Source of the DNA: Mycolicibacterium parafortuitum | Lineage (GTDB): Bacteria; Actinomycetota; Actinomycetes; Mycobacteriales; Mycobacteriaceae | Direction: 5' to 3' | Assembly: GCF_010725485.1 (NCBI RefSeq) | Contig: NZ_AP022598.1 | Location: forward strand, 124,001-188,000 | Length of the DNA: 64,000 bases | Made by a program: the position numbers and the translations under genes | Notes under the pieces: model-generated | The model's input: the letters and a program-made list of their open reading frames with translations, nothing else | Told to the model about the DNA's origin: nothing | The model's database searches: none | Shown: piece after piece, positions 1 through 9,613 of the stretch | How the letters are laid out: every line of letters begins with the position of its first letter | Numbering within the stretch: the stretch's first letter is position 1

Positions 1-900
1 AAGATCAAGGACCGGCAGTGGGCACTGGCCGACATCGACTGGAATGCTCCCGGCGCGGAGATGATCACCGAGGAGCAGCGTCCGAAGCTCAAGGCCTTCA
101 TGGCCGACCTGTGCTGGATCGAGAACATCGGCGCGCGCGGTTTCGCCGCACTCGCCAAGAAGGCGCCCACCCCGACGATCGCCGAGATCTACCGCTACTT
201 CCACGCCGAGGAGCAACGCCACGCCAACGCCGAACTGGCACTGATGAAACGGTGGGGCATGCTCGACGACGGGTTGGATCCCGAACCCCCGGAACCCAAC
301 GTGAACATCCGGTTGGCGATGGACTGGCTGGACAGCTACGCCGACGACATGTCGTTGTCGGTGCTCGGCACCGTCATCCCGATGCTTGAGGTCGCCCTCG
401 ACGGGGCACTGCTGAAGTTCCTCCTGGAGGAGGTCGACGACCCGGTCTGCCATCAGGTGTTCGAGAAGATCAACAACGACGAATCCCGGCACATCGCCGT
501 CGATTTCGAGGTGCTGAACATGGTCGGGCACGCCGACCTGCGCCGGCTGGCGATCGAGTTCGTCGCAACCGTCGCCAGCCCCGGACTGATCATCGGGGCG
601 ATCATGTACATCCCGCTGCTCAACCGGATCCGCAACGAGATCGTCGGCATGGGCCTGGAACCCGAACGCCTCTACAACGCGGTGAAGCGCTTCCAAACCC
701 TGGGTGAGCGAGGCGAATTCACTCACCGGGTGCCCACCTACCAGGTACTCAAGCGGCACGCCGCCGCCGTGGTGAACCCGGGCCATCCCTACCATCTGCT
801 CGCCAATTCCCTGGTCTGGGTCTCCGAGCGCTATCCCAGGAAACTGCTCAGGCCGATCCCGAGCTGGTTCAACGAACTCACCCACGAACCGGCAGCCTGA
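1..900 (+). CDS. ferritin-like diiron protein, 5' truncated by the window edge
   Basis: The frame is open from base 1 through the first internal Met at 61, and the codons before that Met read like protein (KIKDRQWALADIDW), so the true start lies upstream. Counting from the Met at 61, two ExxH motifs, EQRH (about residues 51-54) and ESRH (141-144), sit in a helical protein with further conserved Glu residues. This is the pattern of a ferritin-like four-helix diiron domain, found in oxidases, hydroxylases and desaturase-like proteins. The substrate cannot be read. The stop is followed one base later by the ATG of a truncated monooxygenase and then by a MerR regulator, so the three look like one transcription unit, perhaps redox or xenobiotic related. 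Function beyond diiron binding is inference. Confidence 0.75.
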   Translation, partial: KIKDRQWALADIDWNAPGAEMITEEQRPKLKAFMADLCWIENIGARGFAALAKKAPTPTIAEIYRYFHAEEQRHANAELALMKRWGMLDDGLDPEPPEPNVNIRLAMDWLDSYADDMSLSVLGTVIPMLEVALDGALLKFLLEEVDDPVCHQVFEKINNDESRHIAVDFEVLNMVGHADLRRLAIEFVATVASPGLIIGAIMYIPLLNRIRNEIVGMGLEPERLYNAVKRFQTLGERGEFTHRVPTYQVLKRHAAAVVNPGHPYHLLANSLVWVSERYPRKLLRPIPSWFNELTHEPAA

Positions 901-901
901 C

Positions 902-1426
902 ATGACCGCGTCGGACCTGCGCGGCGTCGACACCTACCGGGGCGACCGGATCCGCGTCGAATCCTGGCACCAGGGTTACGATTTCGCCGGCAAGCGGGTC
1001 GCGGTCGTCGGTACCGACTCGCACACCGTGCGGATCGTCCCCGAACTGACAGGCATCGCCGCATTCGTCAAGGTCTTCCAGTGCGCGCCACGCTGGATCT
1101 TGCCCTATCCGGTCCCCGCGGAGTTCACCAAAGCGCCGGTGCTGCAGTGGGGTATCGCCCGCCTGGCCCAGGCACATCTACGCACCCAGGTGGCAGATCC
1201 GTGGCTTCGCCGCCAGCTGACCCCGGACCATCCGCTCGAGGCGGCCGAGATGCTGGTGTCCAGCGATTACTACCCTGCCTTACAACAAGCCGACTGCAAG
1301 CTGATCGACTGGCCGATCGCCACGTTCAGCCCGGTCGGTGTCCGCACCAGCGACGGCGTGGAGCACCATGTGGACACCATCGTCTTCGGCGATGCCCGCG
1401 GCCGCGATGCGCGATATCTTCGCTGA
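902..1426 (+). CDS. truncated flavin monooxygenase-like protein
   Basis: A 174-residue protein resembling the NADPH-binding middle part of Baeyer-Villiger or flavin-containing monooxygenases: GKRVAVVGTDSHTVRIVPEL followed by a VFQ..P segment, where full enzymes have GTGASA..IVPEI..VFQRTP. The N-terminal FAD-binding Rossmann domain of a normal enzyme of about 500 residues is absent. The glycine-rich turn is degenerate (GTDSH for GTGAS), so catalysis on its own is unlikely. The ATG lies one base after the upstream stop and the stop lies one base before the likely start of the MerR gene, so it is translated as part of a coupled operon. It is either a decayed remnant or a small accessory domain. 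Confidence 0.55.
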   Translation: MTASDLRGVDTYRGDRIRVESWHQGYDFAGKRVAVVGTDSHTVRIVPELTGIAAFVKVFQCAPRWILPYPVPAEFTKAPVLQWGIARLAQAHLRTQVADPWLRRQLTPDHPLEAAEMLVSSDYYPALQQADCKLIDWPIATFSPVGVRTSDGVEHHVDTIVFGDARGRDARYLR

Positions 1427-1427
1427 T

Positions 1428-2291
1428 ATGTCCGGCCCGATCCAGACCATCTTGCGCCGGCTGCGCCGCGGCTCCCGCGATGTGGTCGAGAGCGCGGTGT
1501 CGCAGTTGTTCGACGCCGCGGTCAAGCCGCACGGCGGCGCCGAATCCGGTGAGTACCGGATCGAGGAGCTTGCGCGGCTGGCGGGCACAACGACCCGCAA
1601 CATCCGGGTGTACCGGGACCGCGGGCTGCTGCATCCGCCACTGCGGGTGGGGCGCATCGCGTTGTTCAACGACACGCATGTGACCCGGCTGCGGCTCATC
1701 ACGTCGATGCTCGACCGCGGCTACAACATCGCCCACGTCAAAGAGATGCTGACGGCGTGGGAGCAGGGCAAGGATCTGGGTGACATGCTCGGCCTGGAGT
1801 CCGCGATCGCGGGAAGCTGGGCCACCGAGAAACCGCAGCGGATGCTGATCTCCCAGGCGCGCAGGCTGATCGACGACCAGGCCGGCTTCGACCGGCTGGT
1901 CGGTCTCGGGATCATCCGGCTCGACCACGACCACGCCACCATCGTGCGGCCCACCCTGGTGGAGGCGTTCATCGAGATCCGGCAGTACGGCATGGCCCTC
2001 GACAAGGTGATCGACGTCCACGAGCAGGTGAGCCCGCTGCTGGATCAGATCAGTGCGATCCTGGTGCAGGCAGGCCTCGACGAAGTGGTGGACAAGATCA
2101 ACCCGGGTGCGGCGATGCCCGATGACGTCGAAGTCGCCGAGCTGATAACGACGTTGGTGCGCTTCCGCACCCAGGCGGTCTCCGCCGTCGGTGCCACGCT
2201 GGCGTTTTCGATCGAGTCGGCAGTCGAATCGGTCGTCGCCCGACTCCTGGGTGACCTGATCACCCGCGATGCCGAAGCCGCGGGCGAGTAG
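1428..2291 (+). CDS. MerR-family transcriptional regulator
   Basis: 287 residues. Near residues 40-110 there is a MerR winged-helix: YRIEELARLAGTTTRNIRVY then RDRGLLHPP and a segment containing FNDTHVTRLRLI, the standard helix-turn-helix plus wing. The C-terminal half is helical with no recognisable metal site or ligand domain. The start ATG at 1428 directly follows the preceding stop; an in-frame ATG at 1407 would overlap that gene. The 3' end abuts guaA: its TAG ends at 2291 and the convergent guaA stop begins at 2292. It probably regulates the diiron/monooxygenase operon it belongs to, which is inference from position. Confidence 0.8.
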   Translation: MSGPIQTILRRLRRGSRDVVESAVSQLFDAAVKPHGGAESGEYRIEELARLAGTTTRNIRVYRDRGLLHPPLRVGRIALFNDTHVTRLRLITSMLDRGYNIAHVKEMLTAWEQGKDLGDMLGLESAIAGSWATEKPQRMLISQARRLIDDQAGFDRLVGLGIIRLDHDHATIVRPTLVEAFIEIRQYGMALDKVIDVHEQVSPLLDQISAILVQAGLDEVVDKINPGAAMPDDVEVAELITTLVRFRTQAVSAVGATLAFSIESAVESVVARLLGDLITRDAEAAGE

Positions 2292-3851
2292 TCACTCCCA
2301 CTCGATGGTGCCCGGCGGCTTGCTCGTGATGTCGAGCACGACCCGATTCACCTCGGGCACCTCGTTGGTGATCCGGGTCGAAATCCGTTCCAGCACTTCA
2401 TAGGGCACCCGGGTCCAATCCGCGGTCATGGCGTCCTCGCTGGACACCGGCCGCAGCACGATGGGGTGTCCATAGGTGCGTCCGTCACCCTGCACACCCA
2501 CCGACCTGACGTCGGCGAGCAGGACCACCGGGCACTGCCAGATCTGGTGATCCAGACCCGCCGAGGTGAGCTCCTCGCGGGCGATCGCGTCGGCGCGGCG
2601 CAGGGTGTCGAGCCGATCGGCGGTCACCTCCCCGATGATCCGGATACCGAGGCCCGGCCCCGGGAAGGGTTGCCGCGCAACGATTTCCTCCGGAAGTCCG
2701 AGTTCCCGGCCGACAGCGCGGACCTCGTCCTTGAACAGCAGCCGCAGCGGTTCGACGAGGGAGAACTTCAGGTCGTCGGGCAGTCCGCCGACGTTGTGAT
2801 GGCTCTTGATGTTCGCCGTGCCGCTTCCCCCGCCGGACTCCACCACATCCGGGTACAGAGTGCCCTGTACGAGGAACTCGACCTCACCGTCAGCCGCGCC
2901 CAGGGTGTCGCGCACCGCGCCCTCGAAGGCACGGATGAACTCCCGGCCGATGATCTTGCGCTTGCCTTCGGGGTTGGTCACCCCTGACAGGGCTTCCAGG
3001 AACCGGTCGGCGACGTCGACGGTCACCAGGTTGGCACCGGTGGCGGCGACGAAATCGCGCTGCACCTGTGCCCGCTCACCGGCACGCAGCAGCCCGTGAT
3101 CGACGAACACGCAGGTGAGCCTGTCGCCGATGGCGCGCTGTACCAGCGCTGCGGCCACCGCGGAATCGACACCCCCGGACAACCCGCAGATCGCGCGCCC
3201 GTCGCCGATCTGGGTGCGCACCTGCTCGATGAGGGCGTCGGCGATGTTGGCCGGAGTCCACGTCGCGTCGATGCCGGCGAAGTCGTGCAGAAAGCGGCTC
3301 AGCACCTGCTGTCCGTGCGGGCTGTGCAGAACCTCCGGGTGGTACTGCACACCGGCCAGCCGCCGGGCGCGGTTCTCGAAGGCGGCGACCGGGGCGCCGC
3401 TGCTGGTGGCCACCACGTCGAAACCCTCGGGCGCCGCGGTGACCGCGTCGCCGTGGCTCATCCAGACCGGTTGGACCGCGGGCAGGTCGGCATGCAGTTC
3501 TCCGCCGGCGACGTTCAGCTCGGTGCGGCCGTACTCGCTGGTCCCGGTACGTGCCACCGTGCCGCCGAGCGCCTGCGCCATCGCCTGAAACCCGTAGCAG
3601 ATACCGAACACCGGGATGTCGAGGTCGAACAGCGCCGGGTCGAGTTGCGGCGCCCCGTCGGCGTACACGCTGGACGGACCGCCGGACAGCACGATGGCCC
3701 GCGGGTTGCGCGCCTTGATCTCGTCGACTCCGGCGGTGTGCGGGACGACCTCGGAGAAGACTCTCGCCTCGCGGACGCGTCGCGCGATGAGCTGCGCGTA
3801 CTGCGCGCCGAAGTCGACGATCAACACAGGGCGGGGAGCTGCAGAATCCAC
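2292..3851 (-). CDS. guaA: GMP synthase (glutamine-hydrolysing)
   Basis: Converts XMP to GMP using ATP and glutamine in the cytosol, the last step of guanylate synthesis. The 519 residues match the family length. The N-terminal class I glutamine amidotransferase domain has the nucleophile Cys85 in GICYGFQ and the His171/Glu173 pair in QYHPEVLHS. The ATP pyrophosphatase P-loop SGGVDS is at about 225-230. The C-terminal dimerisation domain ends in the typical KPPGTIEWE. Translation starts at GTG. It is a single gene here, with guaB2 and guaB3 of the same pathway 7-10 kb away. Confidence 0.98.
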   Translation of the reverse strand: MDSAAPRPVLIVDFGAQYAQLIARRVREARVFSEVVPHTAGVDEIKARNPRAIVLSGGPSSVYADGAPQLDPALFDLDIPVFGICYGFQAMAQALGGTVARTGTSEYGRTELNVAGGELHADLPAVQPVWMSHGDAVTAAPEGFDVVATSSGAPVAAFENRARRLAGVQYHPEVLHSPHGQQVLSRFLHDFAGIDATWTPANIADALIEQVRTQIGDGRAICGLSGGVDSAVAAALVQRAIGDRLTCVFVDHGLLRAGERAQVQRDFVAATGANLVTVDVADRFLEALSGVTNPEGKRKIIGREFIRAFEGAVRDTLGAADGEVEFLVQGTLYPDVVESGGGSGTANIKSHHNVGGLPDDLKFSLVEPLRLLFKDEVRAVGRELGLPEEIVARQPFPGPGLGIRIIGEVTADRLDTLRRADAIAREELTSAGLDHQIWQCPVVLLADVRSVGVQGDGRTYGHPIVLRPVSSEDAMTADWTRVPYEVLERISTRITNEVPEVNRVVLDITSKPPGTIEWE

Positions 3852-3919
3852 CGGGACAGTCTAGTGAGGTGTGGGCCTCGGTGACGTCGGTGGGCGATGT
3901 GGCCACCGGAGCGCCCGGC

Positions 3920-3950
3920 GGTTCGGCGCACCCCCCTTGTCCGCCGAACC
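3920..3950. terminator. inverted repeat between response regulator and guaA
   Basis: Perfect 9-base arms GGTTCGGCG (3920-3928) and CGCCGAACC (3942-3950) around a 13-base loop, in the 196-base gap downstream of the minus-strand response regulator and upstream of guaA. No clear U-tract. It is a possible weak terminator or leader structure; nothing else was recognised in the gap. Confidence 0.3.
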
Positions 3951-4047
3951 ACCGGACCGCATCCGGCGACCACATCGGCTCCCCCGAGCACAGCAGATGT
4001 TATGGGCCGCGCCGCGCCGGCGTCTGTCGGCCGAACGGACGATTTCG

Positions 4048-4728
4048 CTAGTAGAGATCCTTCAAGCTCAGGATCCCGTCTTCGATGGCGCGCGCGAGCA
4101 GCGCGGACTTGGTCGACGCCGGCCGCCCGGCTGCGGCGTACTTGGCCCTGGCCCGTTGCAGGTGGGTGCGCACGGTCGTCGGTGCGATGTACAACCGCTC
4201 GGCGACGAGGTCCTTGCTCTCGGTCTGGAACCACGCCACCAGCACCTGTTTCTCGCGCTCGGTCAGCTTGATCCGACCGACGGTGTCGTCGTTCAGCATC
4301 GCCTTGCCCATCCGCGGGCCGACGTAGGGCGTGGCGGAGTGTGCCGAGTGGATCGCGTCGATGAGGTGGCGTTTTCCCTCGGACTTCACCAGATAGGTCA
4401 CCGCGCCGAGTTCCAGACAGGTCAGGATGACCTCGTCGGTCGTGATGTGCGAGTACACGATCACGCGCCGACCCGCTGCGGTGAGTTCGGCCAGCGCGTC
4501 GAAGTCCGGCCGGTTGCCCTCGATCTGCAGATCCAGCAGCACCACGTCGATGTCGTCGGCCTCGCCGGAATAGGTGATGAAGAACTCCGCAGGCCGCATG
4601 AAGCTCTCCACGAGCTCGATCGGCGGGTCCGCCTCCGCACACCACGCCTGGATCCCGGCGTGCACCACGTCGTGGTCGTCGATGGTCACGATTCGGACCG
4701 ACTTCTGCGCTGCGCCCTCGCGGGACAT
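4048..4728 (-). CDS. NarL/LuxR-family response regulator
   Basis: 226 residues. A receiver domain occupies about residues 10-130, with an acidic pocket (IDDHD), phospho-acceptor Asp66 in VVLLDLQ and conserved Lys115 in YLVKS. A LuxR-type helix-turn-helix follows at about 155-215 (LTEREKQVLVAWF ... APTTVRTHLQRARAKY). A GGGGGAGG ribosome site precedes the ATG. The gene is divergent from a sensor kinase starting 235 bases away, its probable partner, so phospho-Asp66 should drive DNA binding. Targets are unknown; autoregulation of the shared intergenic region is plausible. Confidence 0.88.
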   Translation of the reverse strand: MSREGAAQKSVRIVTIDDHDVVHAGIQAWCAEADPPIELVESFMRPAEFFITYSGEADDIDVVLLDLQIEGNRPDFDALAELTAAGRRVIVYSHITTDEVILTCLELGAVTYLVKSEGKRHLIDAIHSAHSATPYVGPRMGKAMLNDDTVGRIKLTEREKQVLVAWFQTESKDLVAERLYIAPTTVRTHLQRARAKYAAAGRPASTKSALLARAIEDGILSLKDLY

Positions 4729-4963
4729 CCCCCGATGCCTCCCCCGTCAGATCTCTTCGGCAGATACCTGCCCCCCGCCCGGTATTTAAACTCAGCCCGG
4801 AACATGGCGCGACAGAAAGTCCGCGCATCGTTGCTGAATATGTCAATTTGTGATCAGCGGCCGCCGGCGGCCGAGAATTCATACGTTCGACCGACGTCAC
4901 CGCGCCTCGTGCCGACACCTGTCCCGACTAGGTTGACACTCACGAGGTTCGCTGGGGAGGGCC

Positions 4964-7147
4964 GTGGCGACAAACGGGGGCGGCCGGGAACCGACGGCGC
5001 GGCATCAGCTGACGACCCGGGCCGCCGACATCGGCCTGTTGATGCGCAACACCGTCAACCTCGGCGTGTCGCTGGTCGCGCTCGCCGATCCGCTCTCCGT
5101 CGTGCTGCCGGCGGGCAGGTACCTGTTGGCCGTGCTTGCGGTGTGGTCGCTGTACCGCCTCGTGACCCGCTCGCAGTCCACCGCGCTGTTGGCCGCCGAC
5201 TTCGGGGCGGTGCTGGCGGTCTGCCTGGCCATCCCGGTGCTGACGCCCACCGCGGACTTCTACACGTTCAACACCGCACCGCAGGCCATCGCGGGAACGG
5301 CCGTGGTGAGCCTGTCGGTGTCGGTGTCGGTGGTCGCCAGCATCCCGATGACGCTGGCGATCGCGGCAGCCTACGCGGCCGGCGCCGCCCAGGTCACGGG
5401 CTGGGAGGAGGTTTCGTCGATCGATGCGCTGTACTACTTCGCCGTCCAGTGCGCCACCGCCTCGATCATCCGGTTCATGCTGTTGCACGTCGCAGGAGCT
5501 GTGGACCGAGCCCGCGACGACCGCGCGGAAGCCGAAGTCGCCGAACGGGTCACGCATGCGGTCCGCGATTACGAACGCGAACAACTCGCCCTGCTCCACG
5601 ACACCGCCGCCTCGACCCTGCTGATGGTCGGCCAGGGCACCTCGCTACCCCCCGAGCGACTTGCCGCCCAGGCGAGTCGAGATCTGCACCTGCTCAACGA
5701 GAACCACTGGGAGGCGCCGCCGCCACGGATGGACATCGTTGCGGCCCTGCACGAGTGTGCCGGGCATCTGTCGACAGCGGTGGCCTTCGACGGAGTGGAC
5801 CGGTTGTGGTTACCGGGTGCGACCGCGTATCCGGTGATCTCCGCGGCACGGGAGGCCATGACCAACGTCGACCGGCACGCCGGCGCCACCATGCTGCACA
5901 TCACCGTGTCCGGCAACGCGATCCGGCTGACCGATGACGGTGTCGGATTCGACCCCGATGCGCCCCGCCGCGGCCACGGCGTCGACGAGTCGATCGTCGG
6001 GCGGATGACCCGCGCCGGCGGCCGGGCCCGCATCACGTCGGCACCCGGCGCGGGCACCGTCGTCGAGCTGACATGGACACCGACGCCCCCGCCGAACGTT
6101 CCCGACGCCGCCGACCCTGACCGGCTCATCGACCGAACCCGGACCCGGTTCGGTCTGGCCCTCACCGTCTACGCGGTGGTGAACCTCGCCATCACCGTGC
6201 CGCAGGCAGACGCCGCCCTCGGATTTTTCGCCGCGTTCGGCGCACTCGCCGCCATCCCCGGAATCCTCTGGCGGCGTTGGGGTCTCGCATGGCCCGCCGC
6301 CGCAGCGGTGTTGGCTGTCGCCATCGCCCAACCCGCGCTGCTGCCCGCCGACCAGGTCGTCGGCTACGCACACTGGGCACAGGGCGCGATCGGATGGTGC
6401 GTCGTCCCGCTGCTGCTCGCACTGCCCACCCGTACGGGCGCGGCTGTCGTCACCGGATACTGGCTCGTCAACAGCGCGGTGCTCGTCTTCCGCGACCCGT
6501 CTGCCGAGACGTTCGTCAACATCGGCCTCGGAACCGCAAGCATCCTCGCCGTTCAGGTGTTCGCGCTGGTGTTCAACGGACTGATGCGCGAGGCCGCCAC
6601 CGTCGTCGCGGTCGAGAATCAGACCCGGCAGCGGCTTGTGACCCGGGAACGCGTCTCACAGGCGCTGCGCGCCGAATATCAACGCCGGTATGCCGATATC
6701 GTCGCCAACGTCGTCCCACTGCTGGAGGAGCTGACCCGCGGCGAACCGGTGGATACGGACATGCAGTTGCGCGCCCGCGCCGAATGCCGGCGGCTGCGCA
6801 CGTTGTTCGATCAGGCCGGCACTTTCGACCATCCGTTGATGCAGCAGATCCGGCCGCTGATCGACGCCGCCGAGGACCGCCGCATCGATGTCGTCATCGA
6901 CGTCTGCGGCACGCTCCCGGACCTCACGCAGGAGCAGATCGCGACGCTCACCACGCCGTTGCGCGACGTGTTGCGCCGCGCATCGAATTCGGCGCGCATC
7001 GTGGTCACCGCGACGGGCGGCGAGGTCGAGGTCAGCGCGGTGGTCGACACCGCGGACGACGGCGCCGAGCCGGCCGGGCTGGACGGTGCCGAGGTGATCG
7101 TTCTCGGACGTGAACTCTGGTGCCTGATCGTCAGCGGGGCGCGGTGA
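4964..7147 (+). CDS. NarL-type sensor histidine kinase with a second, degenerate kinase module
   Basis: 727 residues, GTG start with GGGGAGG just upstream. Residues 25-180 hold several membrane helices. A HisKA_3 phospho-acceptor follows (EQLALLHDTAAST, His212), then an ATPase N-box (REAMTNVDRHA, Asn301) and G-boxes (TDDGVGFD near 323-330). Unusually, residues 385-545 form a second hydrophobic block and 560-727 resemble a second dimerisation/ATPase half that lacks the phospho-acceptor His and clear N and G boxes. The protein therefore looks like two fused kinase modules with only the first active. It pairs with the divergent response regulator. The last 17 bases overlap the convergent downstream gene. 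Confidence 0.85.
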   Translation: MATNGGGREPTARHQLTTRAADIGLLMRNTVNLGVSLVALADPLSVVLPAGRYLLAVLAVWSLYRLVTRSQSTALLAADFGAVLAVCLAIPVLTPTADFYTFNTAPQAIAGTAVVSLSVSVSVVASIPMTLAIAAAYAAGAAQVTGWEEVSSIDALYYFAVQCATASIIRFMLLHVAGAVDRARDDRAEAEVAERVTHAVRDYEREQLALLHDTAASTLLMVGQGTSLPPERLAAQASRDLHLLNENHWEAPPPRMDIVAALHECAGHLSTAVAFDGVDRLWLPGATAYPVISAAREAMTNVDRHAGATMLHITVSGNAIRLTDDGVGFDPDAPRRGHGVDESIVGRMTRAGGRARITSAPGAGTVVELTWTPTPPPNVPDAADPDRLIDRTRTRFGLALTVYAVVNLAITVPQADAALGFFAAFGALAAIPGILWRRWGLAWPAAAAVLAVAIAQPALLPADQVVGYAHWAQGAIGWCVVPLLLALPTRTGAAVVTGYWLVNSAVLVFRDPSAETFVNIGLGTASILAVQVFALVFNGLMREAATVVAVENQTRQRLVTRERVSQALRAEYQRRYADIVANVVPLLEELTRGEPVDTDMQLRARAECRRLRTLFDQAGTFDHPLMQQIRPLIDAAEDRRIDVVIDVCGTLPDLTQEQIATLTTPLRDVLRRASNSARIVVTATGGEVEVSAVVDTADDGAEPAGLDGAEVIVLGRELWCLIVSGAR

Positions 7148-7814
7148 CGACGAGCTCGTGATCCCCGGTGGCCCAGGCCGTCGTGAAGGTGTCGATGCTG
7201 ACCTGCTCGCCGCGGGTGTCATCGGCTCCGCTGTCACCGAGGTAGACGATGTCGTTGTCGAAGTCGATGGCCGCCACCGTGACCATGTGGTCACACTCGG
7301 TGCGGTCGTCGTCGGTGTCCCAGATGGTCGCGGCGTTCACGCACACCAGCGCTTGCCGCCCAGCACCCAGATAGCCCGCCAGCGCGTCGATTCCGGTGGC
7401 CTGTCCCCCGCTGCTCGCTTCGTCGTCGTTGGTGTAGTCGGCATTGATCCCGTAGTGCCTGAGCAACAGGACGAGATCGTCGGTGCAGGTACCGTGGCCG
7501 GTTCCACCGTCGGACGGGTCGATACTCTCGTCGTAGACCGGCTGTCCCGGGGTGCATTCGCTCGGTGTGCTGGCGGCGAGGTCGATGATCTCGCGTTCGG
7601 TCGGCGGCGCTCCGGTGAGTTCACCGATCACCGTCCGGGCGGCCAACAGACCGCAGTCGCTTTCGGTCTGGGGTTCCCAATAGCGGGTCGCCGCTTCCGG
7701 ATCTCCGTACAGGCCGTCGGTCACCGGCGCGGCGGAACTCGGTGCCGCACCGAGAACCGACGCCGCGGCGACCACGACCGCACCGAACGACGCTGCTACC
7801 ACGCGGCTGTTCAC
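7131..7814 (-). CDS. secreted C39-like peptidase domain protein
   Basis: 227 residues with an N-terminal signal peptide (hydrophobic core residues 5-22, Ala-rich cleavage region near 28). The mature part has QTESDCGLLAARTVIGELTG with Cys54, then DHMVTVAA (His176) and YLGDSG (Asp194). This Cys-His-Asp order is that of C39-like papain-fold domains, so an exported cysteine peptidase or bacteriocin-processing-like fold is likely; the substrate is unknown. GTG start. The 3' end overlaps the convergent histidine kinase by 17 bases. No export partner or peptide substrate gene is adjacent. Confidence 0.75.
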   Translation of the reverse strand: MNSRVVAASFGAVVVAAASVLGAAPSSAAPVTDGLYGDPEAATRYWEPQTESDCGLLAARTVIGELTGAPPTEREIIDLAASTPSECTPGQPVYDESIDPSDGGTGHGTCTDDLVLLLRHYGINADYTNDDEASSGGQATGIDALAGYLGAGRQALVCVNAATIWDTDDDRTECDHMVTVAAIDFDNDIVYLGDSGADDTRGEQVSIDTFTTAWATGDHELVVTAPR

Positions 7815-7828
7815 AGCGCGAAGCTAGC

Positions 7829-7852
7829 AGGCTCCCAGCGACCTGGGAGCCT
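7829..7852. terminator. hairpin downstream of choD
   Basis: Perfect 10-base arms AGGCTCCCAG and CTGGGAGCCT around a 4-base loop, 13 bases beyond the choD stop and just before the start of the secreted C39-like gene. The U-tract is weak, as is usual for mycobacteria. Confidence 0.6.
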
Positions 7853-7864
7853 GTTCGCGGCAAT

Positions 7865-9601
7865 CTATCCGGTGGAGCTGACCGGTTCGATCGGGATCCT
7901 GCGCAGCGCCGCGGGCGCGTCGGCCGGAACCACCGGGTGCTTCGGTGCGACCGGCTCCAGCCGCCGGTACGGCTGTCCTTGCGCAGGCCGCAGGTCGTCT
8001 TCCCCCTTGTTCGGCCACAGCGCCGCCGCCCGCTCGGCCTGCGCGGTGATCGAAAGTGACGGATTCACACCGAGGTTCGCCGAGATCGCGGCACCGTCCA
8101 TCACCGAGAGCGTCGGATAGTTCCACACCCGCTGGTACGGATCGATGACGCCACGCTCGGGCGAGCCCGCGATCGCGGCACCGCCGAGGAAGTGTGCGGT
8201 GAGCGGAATGTTGAACAGCTCGCCCCATGTGCCGCCCGCGACGCCGTCGATCTTCTTCGCGATGCGCCGGGTGACCTCGTTGCCGGCCGGGATCCAGCTC
8301 GGGTTGGGTTCGCCGTGGCCCTGCTTGCTGTCGAGCATCCGGAAGCCGAACTTGGTCTTGCGGGTGTAGGTCGTGATCGAGTTGTCCAGGTGCTGCATCA
8401 CCAGCGCGATCATGGTGCGTTCGCTCCACCGGCGCGGGTTGAGCAGCCGCAGTGTGCCCTTCGGGTCCTCGCGCGCGGTCTCGACGAGCTGACGCCACCG
8501 CGGGGTGTCGGTGCCACCGGGCCCGGTGCCGTCGGTCATCAGGGTCTGCAGCAGACCCATCGCATTCGAACCCTTGCCGTAGCGCACCGGCTCGACGTGG
8601 GTGTCCTCGGTCGGGTGGATCGACGAGGTGATCGCGACGCCGTGGGTCAGGTTCAGGTCGTCGCCGACCTTCAAACGTCCTGCGCCGACGATGGATTCGG
8701 AGTTGGTGCGGGTCAGCACACCGAGCCGGTCGGAGAGCTTCGGAAGTTTGCCGCGGTCGCGCATCTTGAACAGCAGCTTCTGGGTGCCGTAGGTGCCGGC
8801 GGCCAGGATCAGATGTTCGGCCGTGAAGGTCTTGCGACGGCGCCGCAGCTTGCCGCCGGTGCGCACGGTGTGCACTTCCCACAGGCCGTCGGGGCGCTGC
8901 TCGAATCCGGTCACCATCGTCAGCGAATGCACCTGGGCGCCGGCCCGTTCGGCGAGGCCGAGATAGTTCTTCAGCAGCGTGTTCTTGGCGCCGTACCGGC
9001 ATCCGGTCATACAGGATCCGCATTCGATGCAGCCGGTGCGATCGGGGCCTGCGCCGCCGAAGTACGGGTCCGCGACGGTCTTGCCCGGCGTCTTCTCGCC
9101 GTCCGGGCCGAAGAACACGCCGACGGGGGTGGGGACGAACGTGTCGCCGACGCCCATGTCCTCGGCGACCTCCTTCATGATGCGGTCGGCGTCGGTGAAC
9201 GTCGGATTGGTCACCACGCCGAGCATCCGCTGCGCCTGGTCGTAGTGCGACATCAACTCGGCGCGCCAGTCGGTGATGTCGCGCCACTGCGCGTCGTTGA
9301 AGAACGGCTCCGGCGGCACGTACAGGGTGTTCGCGTAGTTCAGCGACCCGCCCCCGACACCCGCGCCGGCGAGGATCATCACGTTGCGCAGCAGGTGGAT
9401 GCGCTGGATGCCGTACATGCCGAACTGCGGCGCCCAAAGAAACTTGCGCAGGTTCCACGACGTCTTGGCGAACTCGTCGTCGGCGTAGCGGCGGCCCGCC
9501 TCCAGCACACCGACGCGGTAGCCCTTCTCGGTCAGCCGCAGCGCGCTCACGCTGCCGCCGAACCCCGAGCCGATGATCAGCACGTCATAGTCAGGCGTCA
9601 T
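7865..9601 (-). CDS. choD: GMC-type oxidoreductase, ChoD (cholesterol oxidase-like)
   Basis: 578 residues, the length of mycobacterial ChoD (Rv3409c). The N-terminal FAD-binding Rossmann motif is DVLIIGSGFGGSVSALRL, followed by LEAGRRY. A GMC signature lies near residues 75-95 (AGAGVGGGSLNYAN) and a Cys-rich segment (CIECGSCMTGC) is near 192-202, as in this ChoD subfamily. The family is annotated as cholesterol oxidase, but activity of this branch on cholesterol is debated, so the substrate should be considered open. The gene is divergent from a TetR gene and shares a 52-base intergenic region with a TetR-type operator. guaB3 and guaB2 lie beyond that TetR gene, as in M. tuberculosis. Confidence 0.88.
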   Translation of the reverse strand: MTPDYDVLIIGSGFGGSVSALRLTEKGYRVGVLEAGRRYADDEFAKTSWNLRKFLWAPQFGMYGIQRIHLLRNVMILAGAGVGGGSLNYANTLYVPPEPFFNDAQWRDITDWRAELMSHYDQAQRMLGVVTNPTFTDADRIMKEVAEDMGVGDTFVPTPVGVFFGPDGEKTPGKTVADPYFGGAGPDRTGCIECGSCMTGCRYGAKNTLLKNYLGLAERAGAQVHSLTMVTGFEQRPDGLWEVHTVRTGGKLRRRRKTFTAEHLILAAGTYGTQKLLFKMRDRGKLPKLSDRLGVLTRTNSESIVGAGRLKVGDDLNLTHGVAITSSIHPTEDTHVEPVRYGKGSNAMGLLQTLMTDGTGPGGTDTPRWRQLVETAREDPKGTLRLLNPRRWSERTMIALVMQHLDNSITTYTRKTKFGFRMLDSKQGHGEPNPSWIPAGNEVTRRIAKKIDGVAGGTWGELFNIPLTAHFLGGAAIAGSPERGVIDPYQRVWNYPTLSVMDGAAISANLGVNPSLSITAQAERAAALWPNKGEDDLRPAQGQPYRRLEPVAPKHPVVPADAPAALRRIPIEPVSSTG

Positions 9602-9613
9602 AGGACAAGTATG

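Noticed and set aside
3871..5937. Long plus-strand frame across the response regulator and the kinase start.
   Set aside because: It is antisense to the response regulator and out of frame with the kinase, with no protein-like features.
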